From contig CANJHY010000019.1 in assembly GCA_947474275.1 (NCBI GenBank), forward strand, positions 1 to 40,653: DNA of 40,653 nucleotides. Reading direction: 5' to 3'. The notes under the pieces are model-generated. The model worked only from the letters and a program-made list of their open reading frames with translations. It was not told the DNA's origin and did not search any database. Source of the stretch: PALSA-1004 sp947474275. Its GTDB lineage: Bacteria; Pseudomonadota; Gammaproteobacteria; Burkholderiales; SG8-41. Position 1 is the stretch's first letter; each line of letters starts with the position of its first letter. Below, piece by piece: positions 15,707 through 23,286 of this stretch. A program made the position numbers and the translations under genes.

Positions 15707-15707
15707 A

Positions 15708-15870
15708 GTTTCGCGGTGGCGATGACCTTTGTGTTTTTCATGCCGGTGCTGCTGTCATTCGTGCTCTGGCGGCTTGTCGCCCTATGGCGAGCCGCGCGCA
15801 AGGGCACTCGTTGAACGCATGCTGGGACGCGTAAACCGGGCCCCGAAGTCGCTTCGGCACCCTTAAGTGT
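15708..15870 (+). repeat. Right copy of the 163-bp direct repeat (truncated gene end)
   Basis: Repeats 13998-14160 with nine mismatches. It holds 35 codons of the small membrane protein including the TGA (15812-15814), but no start, so it is a non-functional gene fragment. The hairpin CCGAAG-TCG-CTTCGG (15843-15857) is perfect in this copy and has one broken pair in the left copy. The Ada-like gene ends 20 bases further on. Confidence 0.93.
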
Positions 15871-15890
15871 TGCGGTCACTCAATTCTCGA

Positions 15891-16736
15891 TCACCGCTTT
15901 TCCCGCTTCAGCAGCTCCGCCTTGCGTTCTATCCCCCAGCGGTAACCGGCGAGTTCGCCGCCTTTCCTGATCGCGCGGTGACATGGAATCAGCAGGGCCA
16001 CGGGGTTGGTTGCGATCGCGCGCGCTACCGCCCGTACCGCGTTCGGGTTGCCGGTTTTGCGCGCGAGCTCGCTGTACGAGCGCGTTTCTCCGTACGGTAT
16101 CGTTTGCAGCAATTTCCACACCTTGCGCTGAAACGCAGTGGCCCGGATATCGAGCGGCAAGGCAAGATCGGTATCGTCGCCGGCGAGGTAGGCCGCAATG
16201 GCCTTCACGTAATCGCGCAAGCCTTGGTCGTCGCGCCTTACCACGGCCGCGCTGAATTCGGTGCGCAGAGCCGCGACAAGATCTCCGGCGCGCGCACCGA
16301 GGCTGACCGCGCAGATGCCGCGCGCGGTCGCGGCGACCAGCACTGCGCCCAGGGTCGAGCGAAAAGTCGTAAACCCGATGGCAACGCCCGCACCTCTATT
16401 ACGGTAGCGCGCAGGCGTCATGCCAAGGTGCGCCGACTTCTCGTAGAGGCGGCTGGTCGAGCCAAAACCGGCATCGAGCATGGCCTCGGTGATGGTGCGG
16501 CCATTGCCGACGTGTTCCTTGAAGCGGGCGATGCGCTGCGTTTCCTGGTATTCGCGCGGCGACACACCGACAACTTCCTTGAACAAACGCTGCAGGTGAA
16601 ACGGGCTCAGGTCGACGCGGCGGCCCAGCGCCGCCAGCGTGACGCGTTCGTCGCAATGCGCGGCCAGGTATTGGCAGGTGGCGAGCACTCTCTGCTGGTG
16701 TCGCGATTGAAGCGTAGCGGTATTCATGCGCGCCAT
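15891..16736 (-). CDS. Ada-like AraC regulator / O6-methylguanine-DNA methyltransferase fusion lacking the zinc domain
   Basis: 281 residues. Residues 15-112 form an AraC-type double helix-turn-helix (L-A-A-L-G-R-R-V-D-L-S-P-F-H-L-Q-R-L-F-K and A-M-L-D-A-G-F-G-S-T-S-R-L-Y-E-K). Residues 120-281 are the methyltransferase, with P-C-H-R at 251-254 (acceptor Cys252) and G-E-L-A-G-Y-R-W-G downstream. E. coli Ada has an extra N-terminal zinc domain that senses methylphosphotriesters; it is absent here, so this form should repair O6-methylguanine, but how it would be activated is unclear. The start could be ATG 16736 or the ATG at 16727. It faces away from argH's stop with an 80-base gap. Assignment is firm. 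Confidence 0.9.
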   Translation of the reverse strand: MARMNTATLQSRHQQRVLATCQYLAAHCDERVTLAALGRRVDLSPFHLQRLFKEVVGVSPREYQETQRIARFKEHVGNGRTITEAMLDAGFGSTSRLYEKSAHLGMTPARYRNRGAGVAIGFTTFRSTLGAVLVAATARGICAVSLGARAGDLVAALRTEFSAAVVRRDDQGLRDYVKAIAAYLAGDDTDLALPLDIRATAFQRKVWKLLQTIPYGETRSYSELARKTGNPNAVRAVARAIATNPVALLIPCHRAIRKGGELAGYRWGIERKAELLKREKR

Positions 16737-16816
16737 ATTATTCGTGATCGCGCGCGTGTTCTATCCGAATGTTGCGCCGGGTGCGCCGGCGCTGCTATCC
16801 GGCCACACCGTTGCGT

Positions 16817-18229
16817 TCACGCCAGGGACTTGCGGCCCTTGGCGATGGCGGCTTTGACGCGCGCGGGCGCGGTGCCGCCGATATGACTGCGCGCTTTCAG
16901 TGCGCCGTCGAGCGTCAGCGCGGCGAACACATCCTTGCCGATCAGCGGGGAGAACTGCTGCAAATCGGGCAGTTTCAGCGCGGCGAGATCGCAACCGCGG
17001 CCTTCGGCGAAACGCACCGCTTGGGCGACAGCTTCATGCGCTTCGCGAAACGGCACACCTTTTTTGACGAGGTAATCGGCGAGATCGGTCGCTGTCGCAT
17101 AACCTTCCAGCGCGGCCTTGCGCATGGCTTCCGCTTTGACTTCGATGCCACCCAGCATTTCGCCGAACACGCGCAGGCTCGCGACCAGCGTGTCCACCGT
17201 ATCGAACAGCGGTTCCTTGTCTTCCTGGTTGTCCTTGTTATAGGCGAGCGGCTGGCCTTTCATCAGGGTCAGCAGCGCAAGCAGGTGGCCGTAGACGCGG
17301 CCGCTTTTCCCGCGGATGAGTTCCGGCACGTCCGGATTTTTTTTCTGCGGCATGATTGACGAGCCGGTGCAAAAACGGTCGGCGAGATCGATGAACGCGA
17401 AACGCGGGTTCATCCAGATGATGATTTCCTCGCAAAAGCGCGACAGATGGGTCATCACGAGCGCGCCGGCGGCGCAGAATTCAATCGCGAAATCGCGATC
17501 GGACACCGCATCCAGCGAATTCTCGCAGACGCCGTCGAAACCGAGTTCTTTGGCGACCATTAAGCGGTCGATCGGAAACGTCGTGCCGGCGAGCGCAGCA
17601 CTCCCCAGCGGCAGGCGATTGACACGTTTCCGGCAGTCGGCAAGCCGCTGCGCATCGCGATTGAGCATTTCGAAGTACGCCATCAGGTGATGCGCGTACG
17701 ACACCGGCTGCGCGACCTGCATATGCGTGAAGCCCGGCATGATGGTATCGGTGTGCTGGTCCGCGAGATCGAGTAATGCGCGCTGCGCGGCCTTGATCAG
17801 GCTGCTGATATCGTCGATCGCCGCGCGCAGATAGAGCCGCACATCGGTCGCCACCTGGTCGTTGCGGGAACGCGCGGTGTGCAACCGCTTGCCGGCGTCG
17901 CCGACCAGCGCAGTGAGGCGGCTCTCGATATTCATGTGCACATCTTCGAGGTCGACCGACCATTGGAACTTGCCGGCGCGGATTTCCTCGCGGATCTGGG
18001 CGAGACCCTTTTCGATGGTCGCGAGGTCGTTTGCGCTCAGGATTTCAACTGCGTGCAGCATGCGCGCGTGCGCAACCGAGCCTTCTATGTCGAATTCGGC
18101 GAGCCGCCGGTCGAAATCGACGGAAGCGGTAAACCGCTTGACGAGTTCGGTCACCGGCTCGTTGAAGCGTCCGGACCACGGCGTTGCCCCATCTTTTTGT
18201 TTCTCTTGCGCCACCTGTTGTGCTCTCAC
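16817..18229 (-). CDS. argH: Argininosuccinate lyase
   Basis: 470 residues. Signature G-S-S-I-M-P-Q-K-K-N-P-D near residue 290 carries the catalytic serine loop. W-S-G-R-F-N-E-P near the start, H-T-A-R-S-R-N-D-Q-V-A-T-D and G-F-T-H-M-Q-V-A-Q-P are the other conserved blocks of the fumarase/aspartase superfamily. The enzyme splits argininosuccinate to arginine and fumarate, the last step of arginine synthesis in the cytoplasm. The start is a GTG at 18229, or a GTG five codons later; both leave only 11-26 bases to the divergent sensor kinase gene, so the two promoters must overlap each other's coding starts. The argH next to AlgZ/AlgR-type genes is a betaproteobacterial arrangement. Confidence 0.96.
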   Translation of the reverse strand: MRAQQVAQEKQKDGATPWSGRFNEPVTELVKRFTASVDFDRRLAEFDIEGSVAHARMLHAVEILSANDLATIEKGLAQIREEIRAGKFQWSVDLEDVHMNIESRLTALVGDAGKRLHTARSRNDQVATDVRLYLRAAIDDISSLIKAAQRALLDLADQHTDTIMPGFTHMQVAQPVSYAHHLMAYFEMLNRDAQRLADCRKRVNRLPLGSAALAGTTFPIDRLMVAKELGFDGVCENSLDAVSDRDFAIEFCAAGALVMTHLSRFCEEIIIWMNPRFAFIDLADRFCTGSSIMPQKKNPDVPELIRGKSGRVYGHLLALLTLMKGQPLAYNKDNQEDKEPLFDTVDTLVASLRVFGEMLGGIEVKAEAMRKAALEGYATATDLADYLVKKGVPFREAHEAVAQAVRFAEGRGCDLAALKLPDLQQFSPLIGKDVFAALTLDGALKARSHIGGTAPARVKAAIAKGRKSLA

Positions 18230-18240
18230 ATAATCAAGCG

Positions 18241-19248
18241 GTGAGTATAAATCAAAACGCCAACGCGGGCGCCTTGCCGAACTTCCGCAACCTCGGGATT
18301 TTGCTGCGTATTCTGGTAATCGTGGATGGCGCCTGCCTGGCCGCGGCGCTGCTTAAAACCACCGAGCCGCTGGTATTGATGGAAGAGCTGATCGACGTCT
18401 CGTCGCAGGCGCAGCCTATACTCATGCTGAGCCTGCTGGTGCTCGCCGCCGCCAACGATTGGCTGCACCGGTTGCGTTACTGGCACGCGATCTCCGCGGT
18501 CGTAGCACTTGAGCTCGCGATCACGACGGGGGTGTATTACCTCGGTCTGCATTTGTTCAGCGGGATGGGCGCGCTGGAGCGCTACTGGATATTCACACTG
18601 CTGCTGACGGGCGTGCTGATCGGTTACTTTGATTTGCGCGGACGCGCGTTGTCGCCGGCGCTGGCGGAAGCCCGTCTGCAGGCGCTGCAGGCGCGCATCC
18701 GTCCCCACTTTCTGTTCAACAGCATCAACGCCGTGCTCTCCCTGATGCGCCAGGAACCGCGCCGCGCCGAGCAGGCGCTCGAAGATCTCGCCGATCTCTT
18801 CCGCGTGCTGATGGCCGACAATCGGCAACTCGCGCCGATCGCGCGCGAAGTTAAGCTCGCCAAGCAGTACCTGAGCATAGAGCAATTGCGCCTGGGCGAG
18901 CGGTTGCGCATAGAGTGGAACGTCGCGCATATGCCGGCGGACGCGCTGATTCCGCCGCTGGTGCTGCAGCCGTTGCTGGAAAACGCCGTGTACCACGGCA
19001 TAGAGCCGCGCACCGAACCGGGCACTATCGATATCCTGATCAACCGGGATGGCGAGCAGATACACCTGGTGCTGCGCAATCCGTACCGTCCCGATGGCAA
19101 CCATCACGCCGGCAACCGCATGGCGCTCGCCAACATTCGCGAGCGGCTCGCACTGCATTTCGACGTGGAAGCCCGCATCAAAACGGTGGCGACCGCCGAC
19201 ACTTATGAAGTGCGCATCGTGATTCCCTATCTGAAAGCAGGCGCCTGA
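18241..19248 (+). CDS. LytS/AlgZ-type membrane sensor histidine kinase
   Basis: 335 residues from GTG 18241 (M-S-I-N-Q-N); the open frame extends upstream into argH but without conserved sequence. The N-terminal 130 residues hold four to five hydrophobic helices. The kinase part (PF06580 type) begins at about residue 148, with the phosphate-accepting His156 in R-P-H-F-L-F-N-S-I-N. The ATPase region has P-P-L-V-L-Q-P-L-L-E-N-A-V-Y-H-G-I and G-N-R-M-A-L-A-N-I-R-E-R-L. It overlaps the response regulator start by one base (TGATG), so the two are translationally coupled. AlgZ/FimS-like kinases work with AlgR-type regulators in control of surface structures in pseudomonads; here the stimulus and targets are unknown. 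Confidence 0.9.
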   Translation: MSINQNANAGALPNFRNLGILLRILVIVDGACLAAALLKTTEPLVLMEELIDVSSQAQPILMLSLLVLAAANDWLHRLRYWHAISAVVALELAITTGVYYLGLHLFSGMGALERYWIFTLLLTGVLIGYFDLRGRALSPALAEARLQALQARIRPHFLFNSINAVLSLMRQEPRRAEQALEDLADLFRVLMADNRQLAPIAREVKLAKQYLSIEQLRLGERLRIEWNVAHMPADALIPPLVLQPLLENAVYHGIEPRTEPGTIDILINRDGEQIHLVLRNPYRPDGNHHAGNRMALANIRERLALHFDVEARIKTVATADTYEVRIVIPYLKAGA

Positions 19249-20015
19249 TGACCGCCGAGCCGCCGTTGCGCGTGCTGGTCGTCGATGATGAGGCGCCGGC
19301 GCGCAACCGGCTGCGCGACCTGCTGGCCGATTGCGCGATGAAGATGCCGCTGGAGATTGCCGGCGAAGCCGCGAACGGCCGCGAGGCGCTTGCGCTGCTG
19401 CCGGCATGCGACGCCGACGTGGTGCTGCTTGACATCCGCATGCCGGAAATGGACGGCATCGAAGTGGCGCAGCACATCCAGAAGCTGGACGAGCCGCCCG
19501 CGGTGATATTCACCACCGCCTACGACGCGTATGCGCTGAAAGCTTTCGAAGTGCACGCCATCGACTACCTGCTAAAGCCGATCCGGCTCGCCCGCCTGTT
19601 CGAGGCGCTGTCGCGCGCCCGCACGCTGGCGCCGTTGCGGCCCGACGTGCTGCGCGAAATGAGGCCGGACGCGCGCAGCCATTTGTCGGTCAACGAGCGC
19701 GGGCGCATCCACCTGATACCGCTGGCCGACATTGCATTTCTAAAAGCCGAGTTAAAATACGTGACAGTGCGCACTGCCGAACGCGAATTTCTGCTTGAGG
19801 AATCGCTGTCGAAGCTCGAACACGAATTCTTCGGGCGTTTCGTGCGCATACATCGCAACTGCCTGGTGGCCAAGGATGCGATTCGCGGTTTCGAGCGCGC
19901 CACCGATGCCGATGGCGAAGGCCATTGGGTAGTGGTAATGAACGGCGTTGCCGAGAAACTCGCGGTAAGCCGGCGCCAGCAGCATATCGTGCGCGAACTG
20001 GGGAGAATTTTATGA
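19248..20015 (+). CDS. LytTR-family response regulator (AlgR-like)
   Basis: 255 residues. Receiver domain 8-125 with the acidic pair Asp13-Asp14, phospho-acceptor Asp62 (L-L-D-I-R-M-P-E-M-D-G) and the lysine in Y-L-L-K-P-I. A LytTR DNA-binding domain fills about residues 145-250 (I-H-L-I-P-L-A-D-I-A-F-L-K-A-E, F-G-R-F-V-R-I-H-R-N-C-L-V). LytTR proteins bind direct repeats upstream of target promoters. It is coupled to the kinase by a TGATG overlap, and its own stop overlaps the next gene by ATGA, so three genes are translated as a unit. AlgR orthology is likely but targets are not visible in this window. Confidence 0.92.
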   Translation: MTAEPPLRVLVVDDEAPARNRLRDLLADCAMKMPLEIAGEAANGREALALLPACDADVVLLDIRMPEMDGIEVAQHIQKLDEPPAVIFTTAYDAYALKAFEVHAIDYLLKPIRLARLFEALSRARTLAPLRPDVLREMRPDARSHLSVNERGRIHLIPLADIAFLKAELKYVTVRTAEREFLLEESLSKLEHEFFGRFVRIHRNCLVAKDAIRGFERATDADGEGHWVVVMNGVAEKLAVSRRQQHIVRELGRIL

Positions 20016-20578
20016 CTTCACGCCTGACCCTTTTTTGCATTCTCAGCTTTGCGGCGGCCGTTAGCGCGGCGGCAGACATGCCGTTCGGCGTGCTCGACAT
20101 CGGTCTAGGCGCCAGTTACGCGCGGCTCGAGCGCGACCTCGATTTTCGCGACATCGATGCTTCGCTGGCCAAGCCGCGCGCGGGCAAGCCCGATCTCGGC
20201 AAGCGCGGTTACGGCTGCATGCAGCGCGAAGACGATTTCGCCGACGTCGGCTGCGTATCGCACACCGAACTGCTCGACGGCGTGGAGACGCGCGAAATCC
20301 GGCTGCATTTTCTCGAGGGCCGCCTGCAGCAGTTTTCGCTGTCGGCGGAAGTGCGGAATTTCGACGCGGTAGTTGCCTACCTGCGTGGGCGCTACGGCGC
20401 ACCGCAAACCCTGCCGATGCAAAATGCAAGTGATCAACCAGGCGTCAAGTGGCAGAGCGAAGCAGGGCAGGTCGTCGCCTATCGCGGCAAAGACCTGGTG
20501 TTCGTGAATTTCGAACTCGCGTCGTATCCCGTCGCGGTCAAGCGCAAGCGCGAAGGCCAGCGCCTGCAGTGCGGTTGA
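20012..20578 (+). CDS. Secreted or periplasmic hypothetical protein
   Basis: 188 residues from ATG 20012, overlapping the response regulator stop. A Sec signal peptide (L-T-L-F-C-I-L-S-F-A-A-A-V-S-A-A-A) ends near residue 21. The mature part is soluble, with two cysteines (G-Y-G-C-M-Q and V-G-C-V-S-H) that could form a disulfide, and a repeated small-domain feel around F-D-A-V-V-A-Y-L-R-G-R-Y-G-A-P, a pattern common in small periplasmic proteins that compare related sequences. Translational coupling to a two-component pair suggests a role linked to it. I do not recognise a named family. Confidence 0.75.
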   Translation: MTSRLTLFCILSFAAAVSAAADMPFGVLDIGLGASYARLERDLDFRDIDASLAKPRAGKPDLGKRGYGCMQREDDFADVGCVSHTELLDGVETREIRLHFLEGRLQQFSLSAEVRNFDAVVAYLRGRYGAPQTLPMQNASDQPGVKWQSEAGQVVAYRGKDLVFVNFELASYPVAVKRKREGQRLQCG

Positions 20579-20609
20579 GCAATTAACAGCCATCTCAAAA
20601 GCAGGCCGA

Positions 20610-20796
20610 AACCGCCGATGAACGCCGATAAACGCCGATAAACGCCGATAAGATCAAAAACAAGTGAAACGGGAACGGAAAATGGGCAATGAATAATTGT
20701 GACCGCCCAGGAATTCGGGCCGCGCCGGAATGCCGATTTACTATTTAACCATTGTCCATCTTTCAATCCCAGTTACATCGGCGTATATCGGCGGTT
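20610..20796. repeat. Interspersed inverted-repeat element, family A (CCGCCGAT type), copy 1
   Basis: The left arm (20610-20650) is AACCGCCGAT followed by AACGCCGAT units, four tandem ~10-base units in all. The right arm (20774-20796) is its imperfect reverse complement (ends in GGCGGTT). The middle holds a second inverted pair, ATGGGCAATG and CATTGTCCAT. It starts 31 bases after the upstream stop, lies between convergent genes, and encodes nothing. Confidence 0.8.
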
Positions 20797-20833
20797 ATCA
20801 AGTTTTTAAGGTTATTCAGGCCGGTCCTGGCGA

Positions 20834-21334
20834 TTAGCGCGCGCGCAACCGCAAGCGGGCGGCGTCGATCGCCTGTTCCAGATAAAGATTATAGAAATCC
20901 GGCACGTTGAGGCCGACGATCGCGTCGGCAAGCGGCTCGCCCCGCGCATTGACGACGATCACCGTCGGCACCGCTTGCACCGCGTATTTGCGCGCGAATT
21001 CGCCGTGGGTCGTCTGGTTGCCGTCGAAATCGCGCAGCGGGATCAGGTCGTTGGGCGCTTCTATCTCACGGATAATCACTTGCGAACCGTAGCCGGGGCT
21101 CGCACTCAGCGGTTCGAGATGGTTTTTCTTGGCGCGCGCGCAATACGGGCAGCCGGGCCGCGTGAACACCAGCATGACAGGCAGGTTACGCGCGGCGGCG
21201 ACTTTGCCGAGTGCCGCAAAGTCGTCGGCATACTGGAGCAGCGTTACTTGCGTCTGCGCGCAGGCCGCGCCGACGCTGCATGCTAAAATCAAAAACAGCA
21301 ACCGGAATTGCCGCAAGCAGTTCGTCATATTCAT
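20834..21334 (-). CDS. Periplasmic thioredoxin-fold protein with CPYC active site
   Basis: 166 residues from ATG 21334 (ATG 21328 also possible). A signal peptide (F-R-L-L-F-L-I-L-A-C-S-V-G-A-A-C-A) ends near A-C-A/Q. The thioredoxin fold has F-T-R-P-G-C-P-Y-C (active Cys62 and Cys65) and the cis-proline segment Q-A-V-P-T-V-I-V-V. The length and export signal fit SoxW- or DsbE/DsbC-like periplasmic thiol reductases. CPYC is unusual for a classical thioredoxin (CGPC) and more like glutaredoxin. It is divergent from hemC with a 19-base gap and ends near a family A repeat. The redox partner is unknown; DsbD, which supplies electrons to such proteins, is encoded at 28 kb. Confidence 0.82.
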   Translation of the reverse strand: MNMTNCLRQFRLLFLILACSVGAACAQTQVTLLQYADDFAALGKVAAARNLPVMLVFTRPGCPYCARAKKNHLEPLSASPGYGSQVIIREIEAPNDLIPLRDFDGNQTTHGEFARKYAVQAVPTVIVVNARGEPLADAIVGLNVPDFYNLYLEQAIDAARLRLRAR

Positions 21335-21353
21335 TTTCCGGCAGGAAAAACGC

Positions 21354-22304
21354 GTGACCAGTGCCGCTTCGAAACACCCATTGTCGAGCCTAGTGATTGC
21401 GTCGCGCGAAAGCGCGCTGGCGCTGTGGCAGGCGCGCAATATCGAAGCGCGGCTCGCCGCATTATATCCGCAAACAAAAATCACCATCCGCGGCATGACC
21501 ACGCAGGGCGACCGCATACTCGACCGCGCGCTCGACAAGATCGGCGGCAAAGGCCTGTTCGTCAAGGAGCTCGAAGACGCGCTTGCCGCCGGCAGCGCCG
21601 ACATCGCGGTGCATTCGATGAAAGACGTGCCGATGGTGTTGCCGCCCGGCTTCGCGATTGCGGCGATCGCCGAACGCGCCGATTCGCGGGATGCTTTCGT
21701 CTCCAATCAATATGCCGGCTTTTCCGCGCTGCCCGACGGCAGTTGCGTGGGAACTTCCAGCCTGCGCCGCGAAAGCCAGATTCGCGCGCGCTTTCCACGG
21801 CTCAAAATCGAGCCTTTGCGCGGCAACGTGCAAACCCGGTTGAAGAAGCTCGATGACGGCCAGTATGCGGCCATCGTGCTGGCGGCCGCGGGGTTGAAGC
21901 GGCTGGGGCTTGCCGACCGTATTACTGCCATCCTCACGCCCGAAGACAGTCTGCCGGCGCCGGGGCAGGGCGCTTTGGGCATCGAATGCCGCGCCGATCG
22001 CGCCGACCTGATAGCCATGATGCAGCCGCTTGATCACGCCGAGACCGCCGCGTGCGTGCGCGCGGAGCGCGCGTTGTCCCGCGCATTGTCCGGCAATTGC
22101 CAGTTGCCGCTGGGTGCGTACGCGCAGGCGGAAGGCGGCAGCCTGCGCCTGCGCGGTTTCGTGGCGAGCCCGGACGGCGCGAAATTCGTGCGCGCTGAAT
22201 TGACCGCCGATGCGCGCGATCCTGAAGCGCTGGGAAATGAACTCGCCGCGCGGCTGCGCGCGCTGGGTGCGACGGAAATACTCGCTGCGCTGGAAAATCA
22301 ATGA
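21354..22304 (+). CDS. hemC: Hydroxymethylbilane synthase (porphobilinogen deaminase)
   Basis: 316 residues from GTG 21354. The frame is open upstream across the thioredoxin gene, but the conserved protein begins at S-L-V-I-A-S-R-E-S-A-L-A-L-W-Q. R-G-N-V-Q-T-R-L-K-K-L contacts the cofactor, and Cys249 in G-N-C-Q-L-P-L-G-A-Y is the dipyrromethane attachment site. The enzyme joins four porphobilinogen units into hydroxymethylbilane in the haem pathway. It is followed by a family A repeat that begins on the base after the stop, then hemD, hemX and hemY. The operon order is standard for betaproteobacteria. Confidence 0.97.
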   Translation: MTSAASKHPLSSLVIASRESALALWQARNIEARLAALYPQTKITIRGMTTQGDRILDRALDKIGGKGLFVKELEDALAAGSADIAVHSMKDVPMVLPPGFAIAAIAERADSRDAFVSNQYAGFSALPDGSCVGTSSLRRESQIRARFPRLKIEPLRGNVQTRLKKLDDGQYAAIVLAAAGLKRLGLADRITAILTPEDSLPAPGQGALGIECRADRADLIAMMQPLDHAETAACVRAERALSRALSGNCQLPLGAYAQAEGGSLRLRGFVASPDGAKFVRAELTADARDPEALGNELAARLRALGATEILAALENQ

Positions 22305-22432
22305 AACCGCCGATGAGCGCCAATGAACGCCGATTAACCGCGAAAACATTAAGCTGCAAAAAGCGCGGGGGGTATCGGGAAAGAATTCCCGAATTTTATT
22401 TTATCTGCGTTGATCTGCGTTCATCGGCGGTT
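22305..22432. repeat. Interspersed inverted-repeat element, family A, copy 2, between hemC and hemD
   Basis: AACCGCCGATGAGCGCC begins on the base after the hemC stop. The right arm ends in TTCATCGGCGGTT (22420-22432). The arms are about 32 bases; the right arm has a GATCTGCGTT variant of the unit. An inner hairpin TCGGGA-AAGAAT-TCCCGA (about 22375-22392) is present. It separates two genes that are otherwise expected to be co-transcribed. Confidence 0.82.
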
Positions 22433-22452
22433 GCCCTGCCTTGGTTTTGAAA

Positions 22453-23238
22453 ATGAGCGGAGCGGGCAAAAGCAACGCGCTCGCGGGCAAAGGGATAGCG
22501 GTGACGCGTCCCGCACGCCAGTCCGCGCAACTCGCCGAAGCGATCTGCGCCGCTGGCGGCCATGCCATTTTATTTCCGGCAATCGAGATTGCCGACGTCG
22601 ACGACCCGCGGCCACTCCTCGCGTTGATCGACCGGATCGACGATTTCGACCGCGCGATTTTCATCAGTCCCAACGCAGTCTATAAGGCGATGACGCTGAT
22701 CAAGGCGCGGCGTGCTTTGCCACCGCAGTTGGCGTTCGCCGCAGTCGGCCAGGCGACTATGCGCGAGCTGGCAAACTTCGGCGTGACCGCCGTGACGGCG
22801 CCGGCGCGCTTCGACAGCGAAGCGCTGCTCGCGCTGCCGGAGATGCAGGTCGTCGCGGGCAAACGCATGATTATTTTCCGTGGCGTCGGCGGCCGCGAAT
22901 TGCTGGGCGAAGCTCTGACGGCGCGCGGCGCAGTCGTCGAGTACGCAGAATGCTACCGTCGCGTGCTGCCGCGCGCCGATCCCGCGCCATTGTTGAAGGC
23001 ATGGGAACGCAATGAGGTGCACGCGGTCATCGTCACCAGCAGCGAAGGGTTGCGTAATCTGCATGAACTCGTCGGCGCGCCGGGCCGGCCGTGGTTGCAG
23101 AAGACCCCGCTGTTCGTGCCGCATCCGCGCATCGCCGCTGCCGCGCGCGAGTTGAACCTCGACGCCGTCGTGCAGACCGCGCAGGGCGACGACGGACTCA
23201 TGCAGGGCCTGCAGCTATGGTTTGCCGCGCACGCCTGA
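22453..23238 (+). CDS. hemD: Uroporphyrinogen-III synthase
   Basis: 261 residues from ATG 22453. The N-terminus G-I-A-V-T-R-P-A-R-Q-S-A-Q-L is the usual HemD start; F-I-S-P-N-A-V and I-F-R-G-V-G-G-R-E-L-L follow in the two-domain fold, and A-V-I-V-T-S-S-E-G-L-R-N-L closes the active cleft. HemD sequences are poorly conserved, and assignment rests on these blocks plus position after hemC. The enzyme closes and isomerises hydroxymethylbilane to uroporphyrinogen III. It lies 20 bases after the repeat element and 48 before hemX. Confidence 0.92.
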   Translation: MSGAGKSNALAGKGIAVTRPARQSAQLAEAICAAGGHAILFPAIEIADVDDPRPLLALIDRIDDFDRAIFISPNAVYKAMTLIKARRALPPQLAFAAVGQATMRELANFGVTAVTAPARFDSEALLALPEMQVVAGKRMIIFRGVGGRELLGEALTARGAVVEYAECYRRVLPRADPAPLLKAWERNEVHAVIVTSSEGLRNLHELVGAPGRPWLQKTPLFVPHPRIAAAARELNLDAVVQTAQGDDGLMQGLQLWFAAHA

Positions 23239-23286
23239 ATGCACACGCCTGTTTACAGCAACACCGCCACTGATTAGAGTGAGCTG

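Larger units (their letters stand above)
14161..15707. mobile_element. Putative inserted segment carrying a Fic gene
   Basis: This 1.55-kb stretch lies between the two copies of the direct repeat and has visibly lower GC than its neighbours, especially at 15414-15530. It contains one gene (Fic) and a non-coding right part with three inverted repeats. No integrase or transposase is inside. The layout resembles a small genomic island or cassette whose integration duplicated, or brought its own copy of, the end of the membrane protein gene. The mobile nature is inference. Confidence 0.5.

Noticed and set aside
15600..15710. Integron attC site at the right end of the Fic insertion
   Set aside because: GTTAGCC and TCCCAAC-like strings occur but not as matching RYYYAAC / GTTRRRY cores, and no integrase or second attC was seen.
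20610..20650. Tandem AACGCCGATA units considered as a CRISPR array
   Set aside because: Units are 10 bases, directly adjacent with no spacers, and there are no cas genes.
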